In this document: in pieces, positions 1 to 7,732 of the stretch | How the letters are laid out: every line of letters begins with the position of its first letter | Numbering within the stretch: position 1 is the first letter of the stretch | NCBI GenBank assembly: GCA_016716635.1 | Contig: JADJVZ010000013.1 | Location: forward strand, 62,001-126,000 | Length of the DNA stretch: 64,000 nt | DNA from: Micropruina sp. | Lineage (GTDB): Bacteria > Actinomycetota > Actinomycetes > Propionibacteriales > Propionibacteriaceae | Direction of reading: 5' to 3' | Translations under genes and position numbers: made by a program | The notes under the pieces: generated by a model | Databases searched by the model: none | The model's input: the letters and a program-made list of their open reading frames with translations, nothing else | What the model was told of the DNA's origin: nothing

Positions 1-1
1 G

Positions 2-631
2 GTCGGACTACGGACGATTTTGGACGCTCAAGCCGACATCACGGTGGTGGCCGAGGTCAGGGACGGGCTGGCGGGGGTGCGGCTGGCCGACGAGGTTAAG
101 GCCGATGTGATCCTCATGGACATTCGCATGCCGGGCATCGATGGGGTCGAAGCGATCCGGCGGATTCGCGCCAAGCACGGCGCCGCAGCGCCCAAAATCA
201 TCATCCTGACCACCTACGACCAGGACGATTTCGTGCTCGGCGGCCTGCGAGCCGGCGCCAACGGGTTTCTGAGCAAAGGGGTCTCCCCGACCGAACTCGC
301 GGACGCGATCCGCGATGTCGCGTCCGGCGGCGGAGTGTTATCGGCGGCGGCCGCCGCCGTCCTGATCGGCAACCTCACCGAGCAGCCGATCGTCCGCACT
401 GACCCCGCGATGACCGCACGCTTCGAGGAGTTGACCGCCCGGGAGCGCGAGATCGTCGCCGCCATCGTGGCGGGCGCGGGCTACGCGGATATCGCCAAGG
501 CCATGTACCTGTCGCCACACACCGTGAAGACCCACGCAAACCGAGCCATGACCAAGGTGGGAGCCCACGATCGGGCGCAGCTCGTCAGTTACGCCTTCCA
601 GGCGGGGTTCGGTACCTCACCCGCGGGCTAG
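2..631 (+). CDS. NarL/FixJ-type response regulator, 5' end outside window
   Basis: Cytoplasmic two-component response regulator that binds DNA. The frame is open from base 2, and the residues before the in-frame TTG at 20 (VGLRTIL) already resemble a receiver domain, so the true start lies left of the window. Counting from base 20, the phospho-acceptor Asp is residue 34 in VILMDIRMPG and the conserved Lys is residue 86 in FLSKG. A LuxR-type helix-turn-helix covers about residues 138-195 (LTAREREI, then LSPHTVKTH). The partner kinase is presumably just upstream. The gene ends 11 bases before the stop of a convergent membrane protein gene. Family is firm; targets are unknown. Confidence 0.93.
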   Translation, partial: VGLRTILDAQADITVVAEVRDGLAGVRLADEVKADVILMDIRMPGIDGVEAIRRIRAKHGAAAPKIIILTTYDQDDFVLGGLRAGANGFLSKGVSPTELADAIRDVASGGGVLSAAAAAVLIGNLTEQPIVRTDPAMTARFEELTAREREIVAAIVAGAGYADIAKAMYLSPHTVKTHANRAMTKVGAHDRAQLVSYAFQAGFGTSPAG

Positions 632-642
632 CGCGCCACCGC

Positions 643-2079
643 TCAGGTGGTGAGTAGCACGAAAGACAGGCTGCCGACAGCGACGAGCACGCAGGCCGGC
701 GCGGGCAGGCCGACAGCGATCAGGGCGCCGACGAGGGCAGCGACATCGAACCCCCTCACGGCCGTGGCCAACGCCCCCAGCGGGACGGGGCCAGCATCCG
801 TCATGACGTAGCCGGTTTCAAAGTTCGGCGATCCCGCGCCCACCCAGCGGATGGCCCCGGCCAGGCTCGCCACGCCGCACGCCGCGGCGAAGGGCAGCGC
901 TTGCACAACCGGCACCCCCGCGGCCCACGTGGCCAGCGTCAGGGAACTGATCCAGAGGAGTGTCACCGCGAACGCCCCTGAGGTGAGAGCAAGCCTCAGG
1001 GCGCGCCTCGACAGGGGGAGCGTCCGGGCCAAACCGGGCGCTCGTCCGACAACACGGAGGCTCGACAGGACCAACCCCAGGGCTGGCACCCCGGCGATAG
1101 TGGCTATCGCGAGGGTGGACGGGTGGATCAGCATGCCGACGAACGCCAGCGTCCACACCAGCGGCATGGCGATCAACAAGGCTGGAGACCGACGTGCGAT
1201 CCGAGCGCACTCGTAGCGGACGACGGCCCACCCGCCCGTCCCGCGTTCACCCCGGATACTCCTTCGTCGTCGTCCCGCCAGCCGAGGCGCAACGATGTCG
1301 AGGACAAGACCTCCGTCCGCTCCCTGACTCGCGCCGGTGATGCCCTCGGACCACCGTCCACGCTCAGCCAACGCATAGCGATTCAGGCGCCCCAAGCCCC
1401 GATGGGCCAACCAGCCGGTGTAGGCCGAGAAGGCAAGGAGCAGGAGCGCCGTCACACATCCCGCGATCTCGCTGGGGAGAGTTCCCAACAGCGCAACCGA
1501 GCTCAGTGCGAGGTAGAGCAGGCAGGTGGCGACCAGCAGCACCGTCCAGCTCAGCGGAGGTACGCCCTGCTGGCTCAGCACCGTTGCCGTGATCGCGGAG
1601 GTGGCTGCCACCACACTGGCGGCGACCCACCACCAGCTCACGCCCGCCAGCGCCCACAGGAGGACCCCAGCCACGAGACCGAAGCAGGCCCCCGCGACGG
1701 TGAGTCGACGGAAGGGCGCCGCGAGGAGTTGCCCGCGGTCAACGGGCAAAGACAGCAGCCACGTTGAGGCGGCCGGACCAACGGCAAGGGGCCCGGCCAG
1801 CACGGCAAGCAATGCGACCACAACGCCGCTGGCCGCCGTCCAGAAGATCGGTAACCCGAGGCGAGCTGGAACGCAGGTGGCCGACCATGCTTCGCCGCAG
1901 TCGATGAGGGGGATATGGAAGGAACCGATCACGGACGCCGCCATGGAGCCAAGCATCAGCAGGGCGAAGGCCAGGACGAACCAGTCCGTCCACTCCCACG
2001 GAGCGCGGGCACGGGCACGACCGGCCTGCCACGCGGCCAGGTCGTGCGCGTTCCATTCGCGTCCGGACACGTCCACCAC
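643..2079 (-). CDS. Polytopic membrane protein, possibly DUF6297-like
   Basis: Integral membrane protein of 478 residues with about ten to twelve hydrophobic segments spread over the whole chain, and a charged cytoplasmic stretch near the middle (about residues 240-295, rich in Arg and Gly). The first segment starts near residue 32 (WFVLAFALLMLGSMAASV). No catalytic motif or ABC ATPase signature is visible. It resembles actinobacterial DUF6297 proteins, which are often found beside ABC ATPases and may act as permease-like subunits, but this comes from recall of the family and is tentative. It lies 12 bases downstream, in its own direction, of the luciferase-like gene and may be cotranscribed with it. 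The convergent LuxR-type regulator could control such a transporter. Function unknown. Confidence 0.75.
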   Translation of the reverse strand: MVDVSGREWNAHDLAAWQAGRARARAPWEWTDWFVLAFALLMLGSMAASVIGSFHIPLIDCGEAWSATCVPARLGLPIFWTAASGVVVALLAVLAGPLAVGPAASTWLLSLPVDRGQLLAAPFRRLTVAGACFGLVAGVLLWALAGVSWWWVAASVVAATSAITATVLSQQGVPPLSWTVLLVATCLLYLALSSVALLGTLPSEIAGCVTALLLLAFSAYTGWLAHRGLGRLNRYALAERGRWSEGITGASQGADGGLVLDIVAPRLAGRRRRSIRGERGTGGWAVVRYECARIARRSPALLIAMPLVWTLAFVGMLIHPSTLAIATIAGVPALGLVLSSLRVVGRAPGLARTLPLSRRALRLALTSGAFAVTLLWISSLTLATWAAGVPVVQALPFAAACGVASLAGAIRWVGAGSPNFETGYVMTDAGPVPLGALATAVRGFDVAALVGALIAVGLPAPACVLVAVGSLSFVLLTT

Positions 2080-2091
2080 GGTATCGGTGGG

Positions 2092-3114
2092 TCAACGCCA
2101 GCCGAGCCCCGGGGCCACGTACTTGAGGATCGACTCAATGAGGTGGGCGTTGTAGTCGACGCCCAGCTGGTTCGGGACCGTGAGCAGCAGCGTGTCGGCC
2201 GCCGCGATCGCGGAGTCCTCAGCCAGTTCCTTGATCAGCACGTCCGGCTCGGCCGCGTAGGACCGTCCGAAGATCGCCCGGAAGTTGTCGATCTCACCCA
2301 CGGTGTCGTCGCCGTCGCGGTCGTGGCCGAAGTAGGCCCGATCCTGGTCGGTCACGAGCGGCACAATCGACCGGCTGACCGACACGCGCGGCTCGCGCTC
2401 GTGCCCGGCCGCCTTCCACGCCGCGCGGAACTTCTCGATCTGCTCGGCCTGCTGGATGTGGAACGGCTTGCCGCTCTCGTCCACCTTGAGGGTGGAACTC
2501 ATAAGGTTCATGCCCTTTTCGGCGGCCCAGACGGCGGTGGCGTCCGACGCGGCACCCCACCAGATCCGGTCGCGGAGCCCTGGGGACTGCGGCTGGATGG
2601 CCAGCGGTCCGGGGGTGGCGTTGGGGAACATCGGACGCGGATTCGGGTCCGCGAACCGGGCGCCTTCGATGACCTTGAGGTAGACCTCGGTGTTCGCGCG
2701 GGCCACGTCAGCCATGTCTTGGCCCTCAGTGGGTGCGTACCCGAAGTAGCGCCAGCCATCGAGCACCTGCTCGGGCGATCCCCGGCTCACGCCGAGCTGC
2801 AGTCGTCCACTTGAGATCAAATCGGCCGCGCCGGAATCCTCCGCCATGTACAGCGGGTTCTCGTAGCGCATATCGATAACGCCAGTACCGATTTCGATAC
2901 GGCTGGTGCGCGCACCGACCGCCGCAAGCAGCGGGAACGGTGAGCCAAGCTGGTTGGCGAAGTGATGGACGCGGTAATACGCGCCGTCAGCGCCTAACTC
3001 TTCCGTCGCGACCGCGAGGTCGATCGACTGGTGCAGGACATCCGAGGCCGAGCGTGTCTGAGAGAACTTCGCCTCGGACCAATGTCCGAAGGACAGGAAC
3101 CCAATCTTCTTCAT
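2092..3114 (-). CDS. LLM-class flavin-dependent oxidoreductase
   Basis: Bacterial-luciferase-like monooxygenase of 340 residues, the usual length for the family. The N-terminus (MKKIGFLSFGHW) forms the first beta strand of the TIM barrel. The stretch ELGADGAYYRVHHFA near residue 40, followed by TSRIEIGTGVIDMRYENP near residue 90, is typical of the flavin-binding barrel, and GRLQLGVSRGSPE near residue 123 matches the family Gly-rich turn. Such enzymes use FMNH2 or F420H2; the cofactor cannot be decided here. It is divergent from the MFS pump gene, with about 115 bp between starts. Substrate unknown. Confidence 0.9.
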   Translation of the reverse strand: MKKIGFLSFGHWSEAKFSQTRSASDVLHQSIDLAVATEELGADGAYYRVHHFANQLGSPFPLLAAVGARTSRIEIGTGVIDMRYENPLYMAEDSGAADLISSGRLQLGVSRGSPEQVLDGWRYFGYAPTEGQDMADVARANTEVYLKVIEGARFADPNPRPMFPNATPGPLAIQPQSPGLRDRIWWGAASDATAVWAAEKGMNLMSSTLKVDESGKPFHIQQAEQIEKFRAAWKAAGHEREPRVSVSRSIVPLVTDQDRAYFGHDRDGDDTVGEIDNFRAIFGRSYAAEPDVLIKELAEDSAIAAADTLLLTVPNQLGVDYNAHLIESILKYVAPGLGWR

Positions 3115-3189
3115 GGTCGTTCAACTTTCAACTACCGGCGGATATTCCGCACTCATTGTGAGCCGCCTCAGGGTCAGCGCCTCAGTGCT

Positions 3190-3205
3190 CGCGGTGATCA
3201 CCGCG
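3190..3205. promoter_or_regulatory. 16-bp perfect palindrome, candidate operator of the MFS gene
   Basis: CGCGGTGATCACCGCG is a perfect 16-bp palindrome in the divergent region between the luciferase-like gene and the MFS gene. It covers the place where a -35 element would sit for the TAGACT hexamer at 3217-3222. A repressor bound here would block that promoter. No obvious regulator gene lies next door, so the binding protein is unknown. Confidence 0.5.
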
Positions 3206-3216
3206 CCACGGCTGTC

Positions 3217-3222
3217 TAGACT
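3217..3222 (+). promoter_or_regulatory. -10 element (TAGACT) of a probably leaderless MFS gene
   Basis: TAGACT ends 6 bases before the GTG at 3229, so transcription would begin at or next to the start codon. No Shine-Dalgarno sequence is visible before that GTG, which agrees with a leaderless mRNA. The -35 region (about 3194-3199, GTGATC) is weak and overlaps the palindrome at 3190-3205. Confidence 0.45.
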
Positions 3223-3228
3223 GCCCCG

Positions 3229-4641
3229 GTGAATCCCTCCTCGTCCGGTCCGGTGGCGCTGGCCAGCCCCGTTGGTCGCGCCGTCCTGGTCGCCGCCACC
3301 CTCGGTTCGGGCATGACCGTGCTCGACGGGACGGTCGTCAATGTCGCGTTGAAGACCATCGGTGAGGACCTGCATGCGGACCTTGCTGCGCTGCAATGGA
3401 TTACCAACGGCTACCTCCTGACGCTGGCGAGTTTCATCTTGCTCGGTGGTTCGCTCGGTGATCGCCTCGGCCGGCGCCGCGTGTTCACGTGGGGGGTCAT
3501 CGCGTTCGCGGCGGCGTCGATCATGTGCGGGCTCGCGTGGAGCCCGCTCGTGCTCGTCATTGCGCGCCTCGCTCAAGGCCTCGGCGCGGCACTGCTGACC
3601 CCCGGCAGCCTGTCGATGATCCAGGGCGCCCTCATTCCCGCTGACCGCGCGCGTGCCATCGGCGCTTGGTCCGGCCTCGGTGGCATCGCGACCGCCGCCG
3701 GACCGTTCATTGGGGGTTTGCTGGTCGAACATGCGAGCTGGCGCTGGATCTTCCTTGTCAACGCCCCTCTCGCGCTGCTCACGCTCGCCTTCGCTCGCCG
3801 CGTATCGGAGTCTCGTGACCCGGAAGCGAGTGGCGACTTCGACGTGCTTGGGGCTGTCCTGACCGCCGTCGCCCTGGGCGGCATCACCTACGCACTCATC
3901 GACTGGGGGAGTTGGCCCGCGGTCAGCGCGGGCGTCCTGGGGATCATCGCCGGCGCCGCCTTCCTCGTCGTGGAGGCGCGTCGCACCCACCCGATGCTGC
4001 CCCTCGATTTGTTCCGTAGCCGCCAGTTCGATGCCGCAAACCTGATGACCTTCGTCGTGTACGCCGCCCTCAGCGCGATCATGTTCTTCCTGATCTTCCA
4101 GTTGCAGACCGTTGCTGGGTGGACTCCCCTCGCCGCCGGCATCGCGAGTCTGCCGATCACGATCTGCATGCTCTTGCTTGCGGCTCGGGGCGGCGCACTC
4201 GGTCAGCGGATAGGCCCGCGACTGCCCATGACGGTCGGGCCGATCCTGATGGCGGTGGGGACGCTCCTGCTGCTCCAGGTGAATGCCTCGACGACGGGTC
4301 TTGCGCGCTACGCCGTCGACGTTCTGCCTGGGCTGACCACCTTCGGACTGGGGATGGCGCTGATGGTCGCCCCCCTGACCGCAACCGTGCTCGCCGCCGC
4401 CCCGGACCGCCATGCTGGGGTGGCGAGTGGTGTGAACAACGCCGTCGCCCGCGCCGGATCGTTGTTGGCCGTAGCCGCGCTGCCCGTCGCGGTCGGTCTC
4501 TCCGGGTCGGATTACGCCAATCCGACGGCATTCAATGCGGGCTACCGGCAAGTCCTCGTGATCTGCGCAGGCTTGCTCGCCGTGGGAGGAGCCATCTCGT
4601 GGCTGTTCATCCGCAACCCGGTTGCCAACAAGAGCGCCTAG
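3229..4641 (+). CDS. MFS drug-type efflux transporter, DHA2 (14-TM) family
   Basis: Membrane exporter of 470 residues with about 14 hydrophobic segments, the length of EmrB/QacA-type proton antiporters. Seen motifs are LDGTVVNVALKTI in helix 1 (family motif with Asp and Asn), GGSLGDRLGRRRVF in loop 2-3 (motif A) and a motif-C-like Gly-Pro segment near IGAWSGLGGIATAAGPFIGG. The GTG start at 3229 was chosen because the protein begins close to helix 1 and a -10 hexamer lies 6 bases upstream. The 16-bp palindrome at 3190-3205 suggests repressor control. The drug or metabolite exported is unknown. Confidence 0.93.
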   Translation: MNPSSSGPVALASPVGRAVLVAATLGSGMTVLDGTVVNVALKTIGEDLHADLAALQWITNGYLLTLASFILLGGSLGDRLGRRRVFTWGVIAFAAASIMCGLAWSPLVLVIARLAQGLGAALLTPGSLSMIQGALIPADRARAIGAWSGLGGIATAAGPFIGGLLVEHASWRWIFLVNAPLALLTLAFARRVSESRDPEASGDFDVLGAVLTAVALGGITYALIDWGSWPAVSAGVLGIIAGAAFLVVEARRTHPMLPLDLFRSRQFDAANLMTFVVYAALSAIMFFLIFQLQTVAGWTPLAAGIASLPITICMLLLAARGGALGQRIGPRLPMTVGPILMAVGTLLLLQVNASTTGLARYAVDVLPGLTTFGLGMALMVAPLTATVLAAAPDRHAGVASGVNNAVARAGSLLAVAALPVAVGLSGSDYANPTAFNAGYRQVLVICAGLLAVGGAISWLFIRNPVANKSA

Positions 4642-4667
4642 AACCAGGGGTGTGGCAACGTTCCTGT

Positions 4668-5486
4668 ATGCAGGTTTCCCTACCCATGCACGTCGCGCGG
4701 ATCGGCCTGGCGGCACTGAAGGGCGCCCGGCACCGAACACTGCCGCACGTCGACCTGACCGCTGACGGCCCCGTTGGCGATCGCGACTTCTGCCTGATCG
4801 ACCTGGCGAGCGGGAAGGTGCTGAAGACAGTCCAGAACATCGCCCTCCTGCGGACCATCGCAGCCTGGGACGGCGACACCCTCGCGGTGACGTTCCCGTC
4901 GGACGCTGGGCAAGTCAGCGGACGCATGGTGAGCGGACGTCCGATCCCGGCCAGCGACCCGCTCACGTTCGACTATTGGGGACGTCCAGCGGCGCTCGAA
5001 CTCGTCGACGGACCCTGGTCGGACGCCTTCTCGGCGTACCTCCAACGCGACGTTCGTCTTGCCCGGGCGCGGACCCCTGGAGCCCTCGTCTACGGCGCCT
5101 CAGTGAGCCTGATCACCACCTCGGCGCTGTCCCACCTGGGCGAACGACTGGGCAAACGACTGGGCGCCGCGGTCGACGAGGCCCGCTTTCGCGCCACGTT
5201 CACGATCGACACCGACGGGTTGCAGGCCGACGTGGAGGACGCTTGGCTCGGCCGCCGCCTCCGCCTCGGCGAGGCAGAAGTGCAGATCAACGCCCCCATC
5301 GCTCGCTGCGCCGTGATCGACGCCGATCCCGTCACCGGCGAGCCTGGGCCCCCGATCTTGAAGGCCCTCGCGGCCTATCGAAACCGTCCGGGCGGCATCG
5401 ATTTCGGGCTGGACGCCACAGTCGTCCGTCCCGGGCGGATCACCACCGGTGACCTCGTGACCGTCCTGGACGAACCGTCGCGCTAA
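4668..5486 (+). CDS. MOSC-domain protein
   Basis: Protein of 272 residues with an N-terminal beta-barrel (MQVSLPMHVARIGLAALKGARH...) and a C-terminal MOSC domain, a fold linked to molybdenum-cofactor sulfur transfer and to N-hydroxylated base reduction. The segment INAPIARCAVIDADPVTGE near residue 207 carries the conserved Cys of the MOSC domain. The frame is open for about 550 bases upstream, but that part lies inside the MFS gene and has no family likeness, so ATG 4668 is preferred. It follows the MFS stop by 26 bases. The stop TAA overlaps the convergent glucosidase stop by 4 bases. Biological substrate unknown. Confidence 0.88.
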   Translation: MQVSLPMHVARIGLAALKGARHRTLPHVDLTADGPVGDRDFCLIDLASGKVLKTVQNIALLRTIAAWDGDTLAVTFPSDAGQVSGRMVSGRPIPASDPLTFDYWGRPAALELVDGPWSDAFSAYLQRDVRLARARTPGALVYGASVSLITTSALSHLGERLGKRLGAAVDEARFRATFTIDTDGLQADVEDAWLGRRLRLGEAEVQINAPIARCAVIDADPVTGEPGPPILKALAAYRNRPGGIDFGLDATVVRPGRITTGDLVTVLDEPSR

Positions 5487-7102
5487 GCCACCGCGAACCA
5501 GCCCGCGGAATACCCCGCCAGCGGACCATCGCCGCCATCCGTGCGGATCAACGTTTCGGCTCCCGCGGGGATCGCCACGGGCGACGGCCCGAGATTGACC
5601 AGCAGCAGCGTCCGGACGTTGGCGCTCTCGTTGAGGTAGGCCACCACATCTCCCTCCATAGAGGCGTGCCGCACCAGCCGACCGTGCCCCAAGGCGCGGG
5701 CCCGCCTCAGGCGGAGCAACTGCCGGTACACCTCGAGCGTCGACCCCGGCACCCCCTGCTGGGCCGCCACCGACCTGGCCCCATACTCCGCGGGCATCGG
5801 CAGCCAGGCGTCGCCCGTCGTGTTGAACCCGAGCGTGGGCCCGTCGGGGGTCCAGGGCATCGGGACGCGGCAGCCGTCGCGTCCGATCACCCTCCCGCCG
5901 GAGTTCAGGAACACGGGATCCTGCCGCGCCTGGTCGGGAATCTCGTCATTGTCGGGAAGCCCCAACTCCTGGCCCTGGTAGAGGTAGGCGCTGCCGGGCA
6001 GGGCGAGCATCAGGGCGTCCATGGCGAGGGCGACCCGAGAGCCGAGTGCTCGATCGGTCGGCGTCACCCGGTCGGCGTGGACCCATGGATCCTCGCTGCC
6101 GAACCTCGTCACCGGACGCCGGACGTCGTGGTTGGACAACACCCACGTACTCGGGGCGGACCCGGCCGTGGCGAGCGTCCGGTCGATGACCGCCGCCACC
6201 TCGGACGCCACCGGCCGCAGCCACAAGAACGGAAAGTTCATGGCCTGGTGCATCTCGTCCGGACGCGTGTAGAGCGCCAGCCGCTCGGGGTGCGGGACGG
6301 CCGATTCGCCGGCCATGACCCGCGGCGGGTAATAGGAGTCGAGAATCCGTCGCCACCGCCGGTAGATGTCGTGGACGCGGTCGCGATCCCACATCGGATG
6401 CGGACCCTCAACGTCGGACGAATACCAATGCGAACCGTCCCAATCAGGTAGCCCGTCTTCCTTAAACATGCCGATGGCGACATCGACGCGGAAGCCGTCC
6501 ACGCCTCGGTCGAGCCAGAACCGCAGAATCGCGTCGAATTCCTCGACGACCTCGGGGTTCTCCCAGTCAAGATCCGGCTGGGAAGAGTCGAACAGGTGCA
6601 GGTACCACTGTCCGGGACGTCCGTCTTGCTCGGTGACGCGCGTCCACGAGGGTCCAGTGAAGGCCGCCAACCAGTTGTTGGGCGGCTCGTCGCCGTTCGG
6701 GCCCCGCCCGTCGCGGAAGAGGTAGCGCCCGCGGGCTCGGCTGCCCGGCTCGGACGCTAGCGCGGCCTGGAACCAGGGGTGCGCGGAAGAGGTGTGGTTG
6801 GGGACGATGTCGACCATCACCTTGAGGCTCAGCTCGTGGGCACGGGCAATGAGCGCATCGAAGTCGGCGAGCGTCCCAAACATCGGATCAACGTCGCGAT
6901 AGTCGGCAACGTCGTAGCCCCCATCGCGCTGTGGCGAGGGGTAGAACGGCGAGATCCACACGGCGTCCACGCCCAGCGTGGCGAGGTGGTCGAGGTGCGC
7001 AGTGATGCCCGGCAGATCACCCACCCCATCGCCATCGGCGTCCGCGAAGCTCTTGGGATACACCTGGTAGATGACGGCGTCGCGCCACCATTGCACGCTC
7101 AT
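5483..7102 (-). CDS. GH13 alpha-glucosidase / oligo-1,6-glucosidase
   Basis: Cytoplasmic glycoside hydrolase of 539 residues, the family's usual length. It starts WWRDAVIYQVYPKSFAD, the classic GH13 alpha-glucosidase opening. Catalytic residues visible are nucleophile D207 (GFRVDVA), acid/base E266 (MAGESA) and the transition-state Asp D326 (LSNHDV), with DIVPNHTS at about 98-105. The second catalytic Glu sits in a short MAGES motif, as in many actinobacterial alpha-glucosidases. There is no signal peptide, so it should act on imported maltose-like or isomaltose-like sugars. TAAGGT on the minus strand (7109-7114) ends 6 bases before the ATG, suggesting a leaderless mRNA. Exact linkage preference cannot be read from sequence. 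Confidence 0.93.
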   Translation of the reverse strand: MSVQWWRDAVIYQVYPKSFADADGDGVGDLPGITAHLDHLATLGVDAVWISPFYPSPQRDGGYDVADYRDVDPMFGTLADFDALIARAHELSLKVMVDIVPNHTSSAHPWFQAALASEPGSRARGRYLFRDGRGPNGDEPPNNWLAAFTGPSWTRVTEQDGRPGQWYLHLFDSSQPDLDWENPEVVEEFDAILRFWLDRGVDGFRVDVAIGMFKEDGLPDWDGSHWYSSDVEGPHPMWDRDRVHDIYRRWRRILDSYYPPRVMAGESAVPHPERLALYTRPDEMHQAMNFPFLWLRPVASEVAAVIDRTLATAGSAPSTWVLSNHDVRRPVTRFGSEDPWVHADRVTPTDRALGSRVALAMDALMLALPGSAYLYQGQELGLPDNDEIPDQARQDPVFLNSGGRVIGRDGCRVPMPWTPDGPTLGFNTTGDAWLPMPAEYGARSVAAQQGVPGSTLEVYRQLLRLRRARALGHGRLVRHASMEGDVVAYLNESANVRTLLLVNLGPSPVAIPAGAETLIRTDGGDGPLAGYSAGWFAVA

Positions 7103-7131
7103 GGGCAGACCTTAGTTTCAAAATTGGGTCG

Positions 7132-7528
7132 TTTGGATGCCGTCCGGCCACCCGAATCACGGTCCGGACGGATTCTGGGCAGGGGCCAGGAGGCTGCGCG
7201 CGATGCGCGCATTGAAGAACGTGGCTGGCTTGGGGTGCCCACACGTTACCCATCCCGACCCTGCGCCAGCGGACGAAGTCTCGTCCCCGACTGGTTGTGG
7301 CTAGGTCTTCCCCATCAACCAATGCAGTTTTTGGATGCCGTCCGGCCACCCGAATCACGGTCCGGACGGATTCTGGGCAAGGGCCAGGAGACTGCGCGCG
7401 ATGCGCGCATTGAAAAACGTGGCTGGCTTGGGGTGCCCACACGTTACCCATCCCGACCCTGCGCCAGCGGACGAAGTCTCGTCCCCGACTGGCTGTGGCT
7501 AGGTCTTCCCCATTCAACCAATGCAGTT
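7132..7528. repeat. Two tandem copies of a 198-bp non-coding repeat
   Basis: Copy 1 is 7132-7329 and copy 2 is 7330-7528. I see four substitutions and one inserted T (near 7513) between them. Each copy holds small self-complementary stretches: TGCGCGC/GCGCGCA around a 3-base loop, and GGACGA/TCGTCC around a 4-base loop. The region lies between the divergent glucosidase and DUF222 genes and shows no convincing reading frame. It may be a structured RNA, a small mobile repeat or a decayed element. Confidence 0.85.
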
Positions 7529-7594
7529 TCTCCGTCGGCACCCCCGCCAGTCGGGGACGGAACAAAAGTTCGCGGCGCAGGGACGGAAATGGGT
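7446..7594. repeat. Imperfect 47-bp inverted repeat formed with the tandem repeat core
   Basis: Bases 7446-7492 in repeat copy 2 and the reverse complement of 7547-7594 are clearly related: both begin ACCCAT, pass through CCCTGCGCC and end with CGTCCCCGACTGG. The arms are separated by about 54 bases. So the repeat core exists twice in direct order and once, more diverged, inverted. It could fold into a long hairpin or mark the end of a mobile unit that includes the DUF222 gene. Confidence 0.65.
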
Positions 7595-7696
7595 CGCGAG
7601 TGGGGGCAAAAGGGAACCACGTCATCGATTCGGCGCGAAGCGCCGAGCCTGTGGAATCACGCACAAGAATGGACGTCCGATTTGGCACGTTATTCC

Positions 7697-7725
7697 TTGT
7701 CAGGATTAATTTGATCTCGTATAAT
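7697..7725 (+). promoter_or_regulatory. Near-consensus sigma-70-type promoter of the DUF222 gene
   Basis: TTGTCA at 7697-7702, a spacer of exactly 17 bases, and TATAAT at 7720-7725. The ATG at 7733 lies 7 bases after the -10 element, so the predicted transcription start coincides with the start codon and the mRNA should be leaderless. No Shine-Dalgarno sequence is present. The stretch is noticeably AT-richer than its surroundings. Confidence 0.85.
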
Positions 7726-7732
7726 AGAACAC

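Noticed and set aside
636..650. Hairpin CCACC-GCTCA-GGTGG between the first two genes as a terminator.
   Set aside because: The stem is only 5 bp and runs into the coding end of the membrane protein gene.
7132..7528. Possible CRISPR or microsatellite array.
   Set aside because: There are only two long adjacent copies with no spacers and no cas genes.
7017..7688. A minus-strand frame through the 198-bp repeats that encodes two similar peptide repeats.
   Set aside because: The 198-base period is a multiple of three, so repeats in the peptide follow automatically. The frame slips for a few codons at the inserted T, has no start signals and runs into the glucosidase gene.
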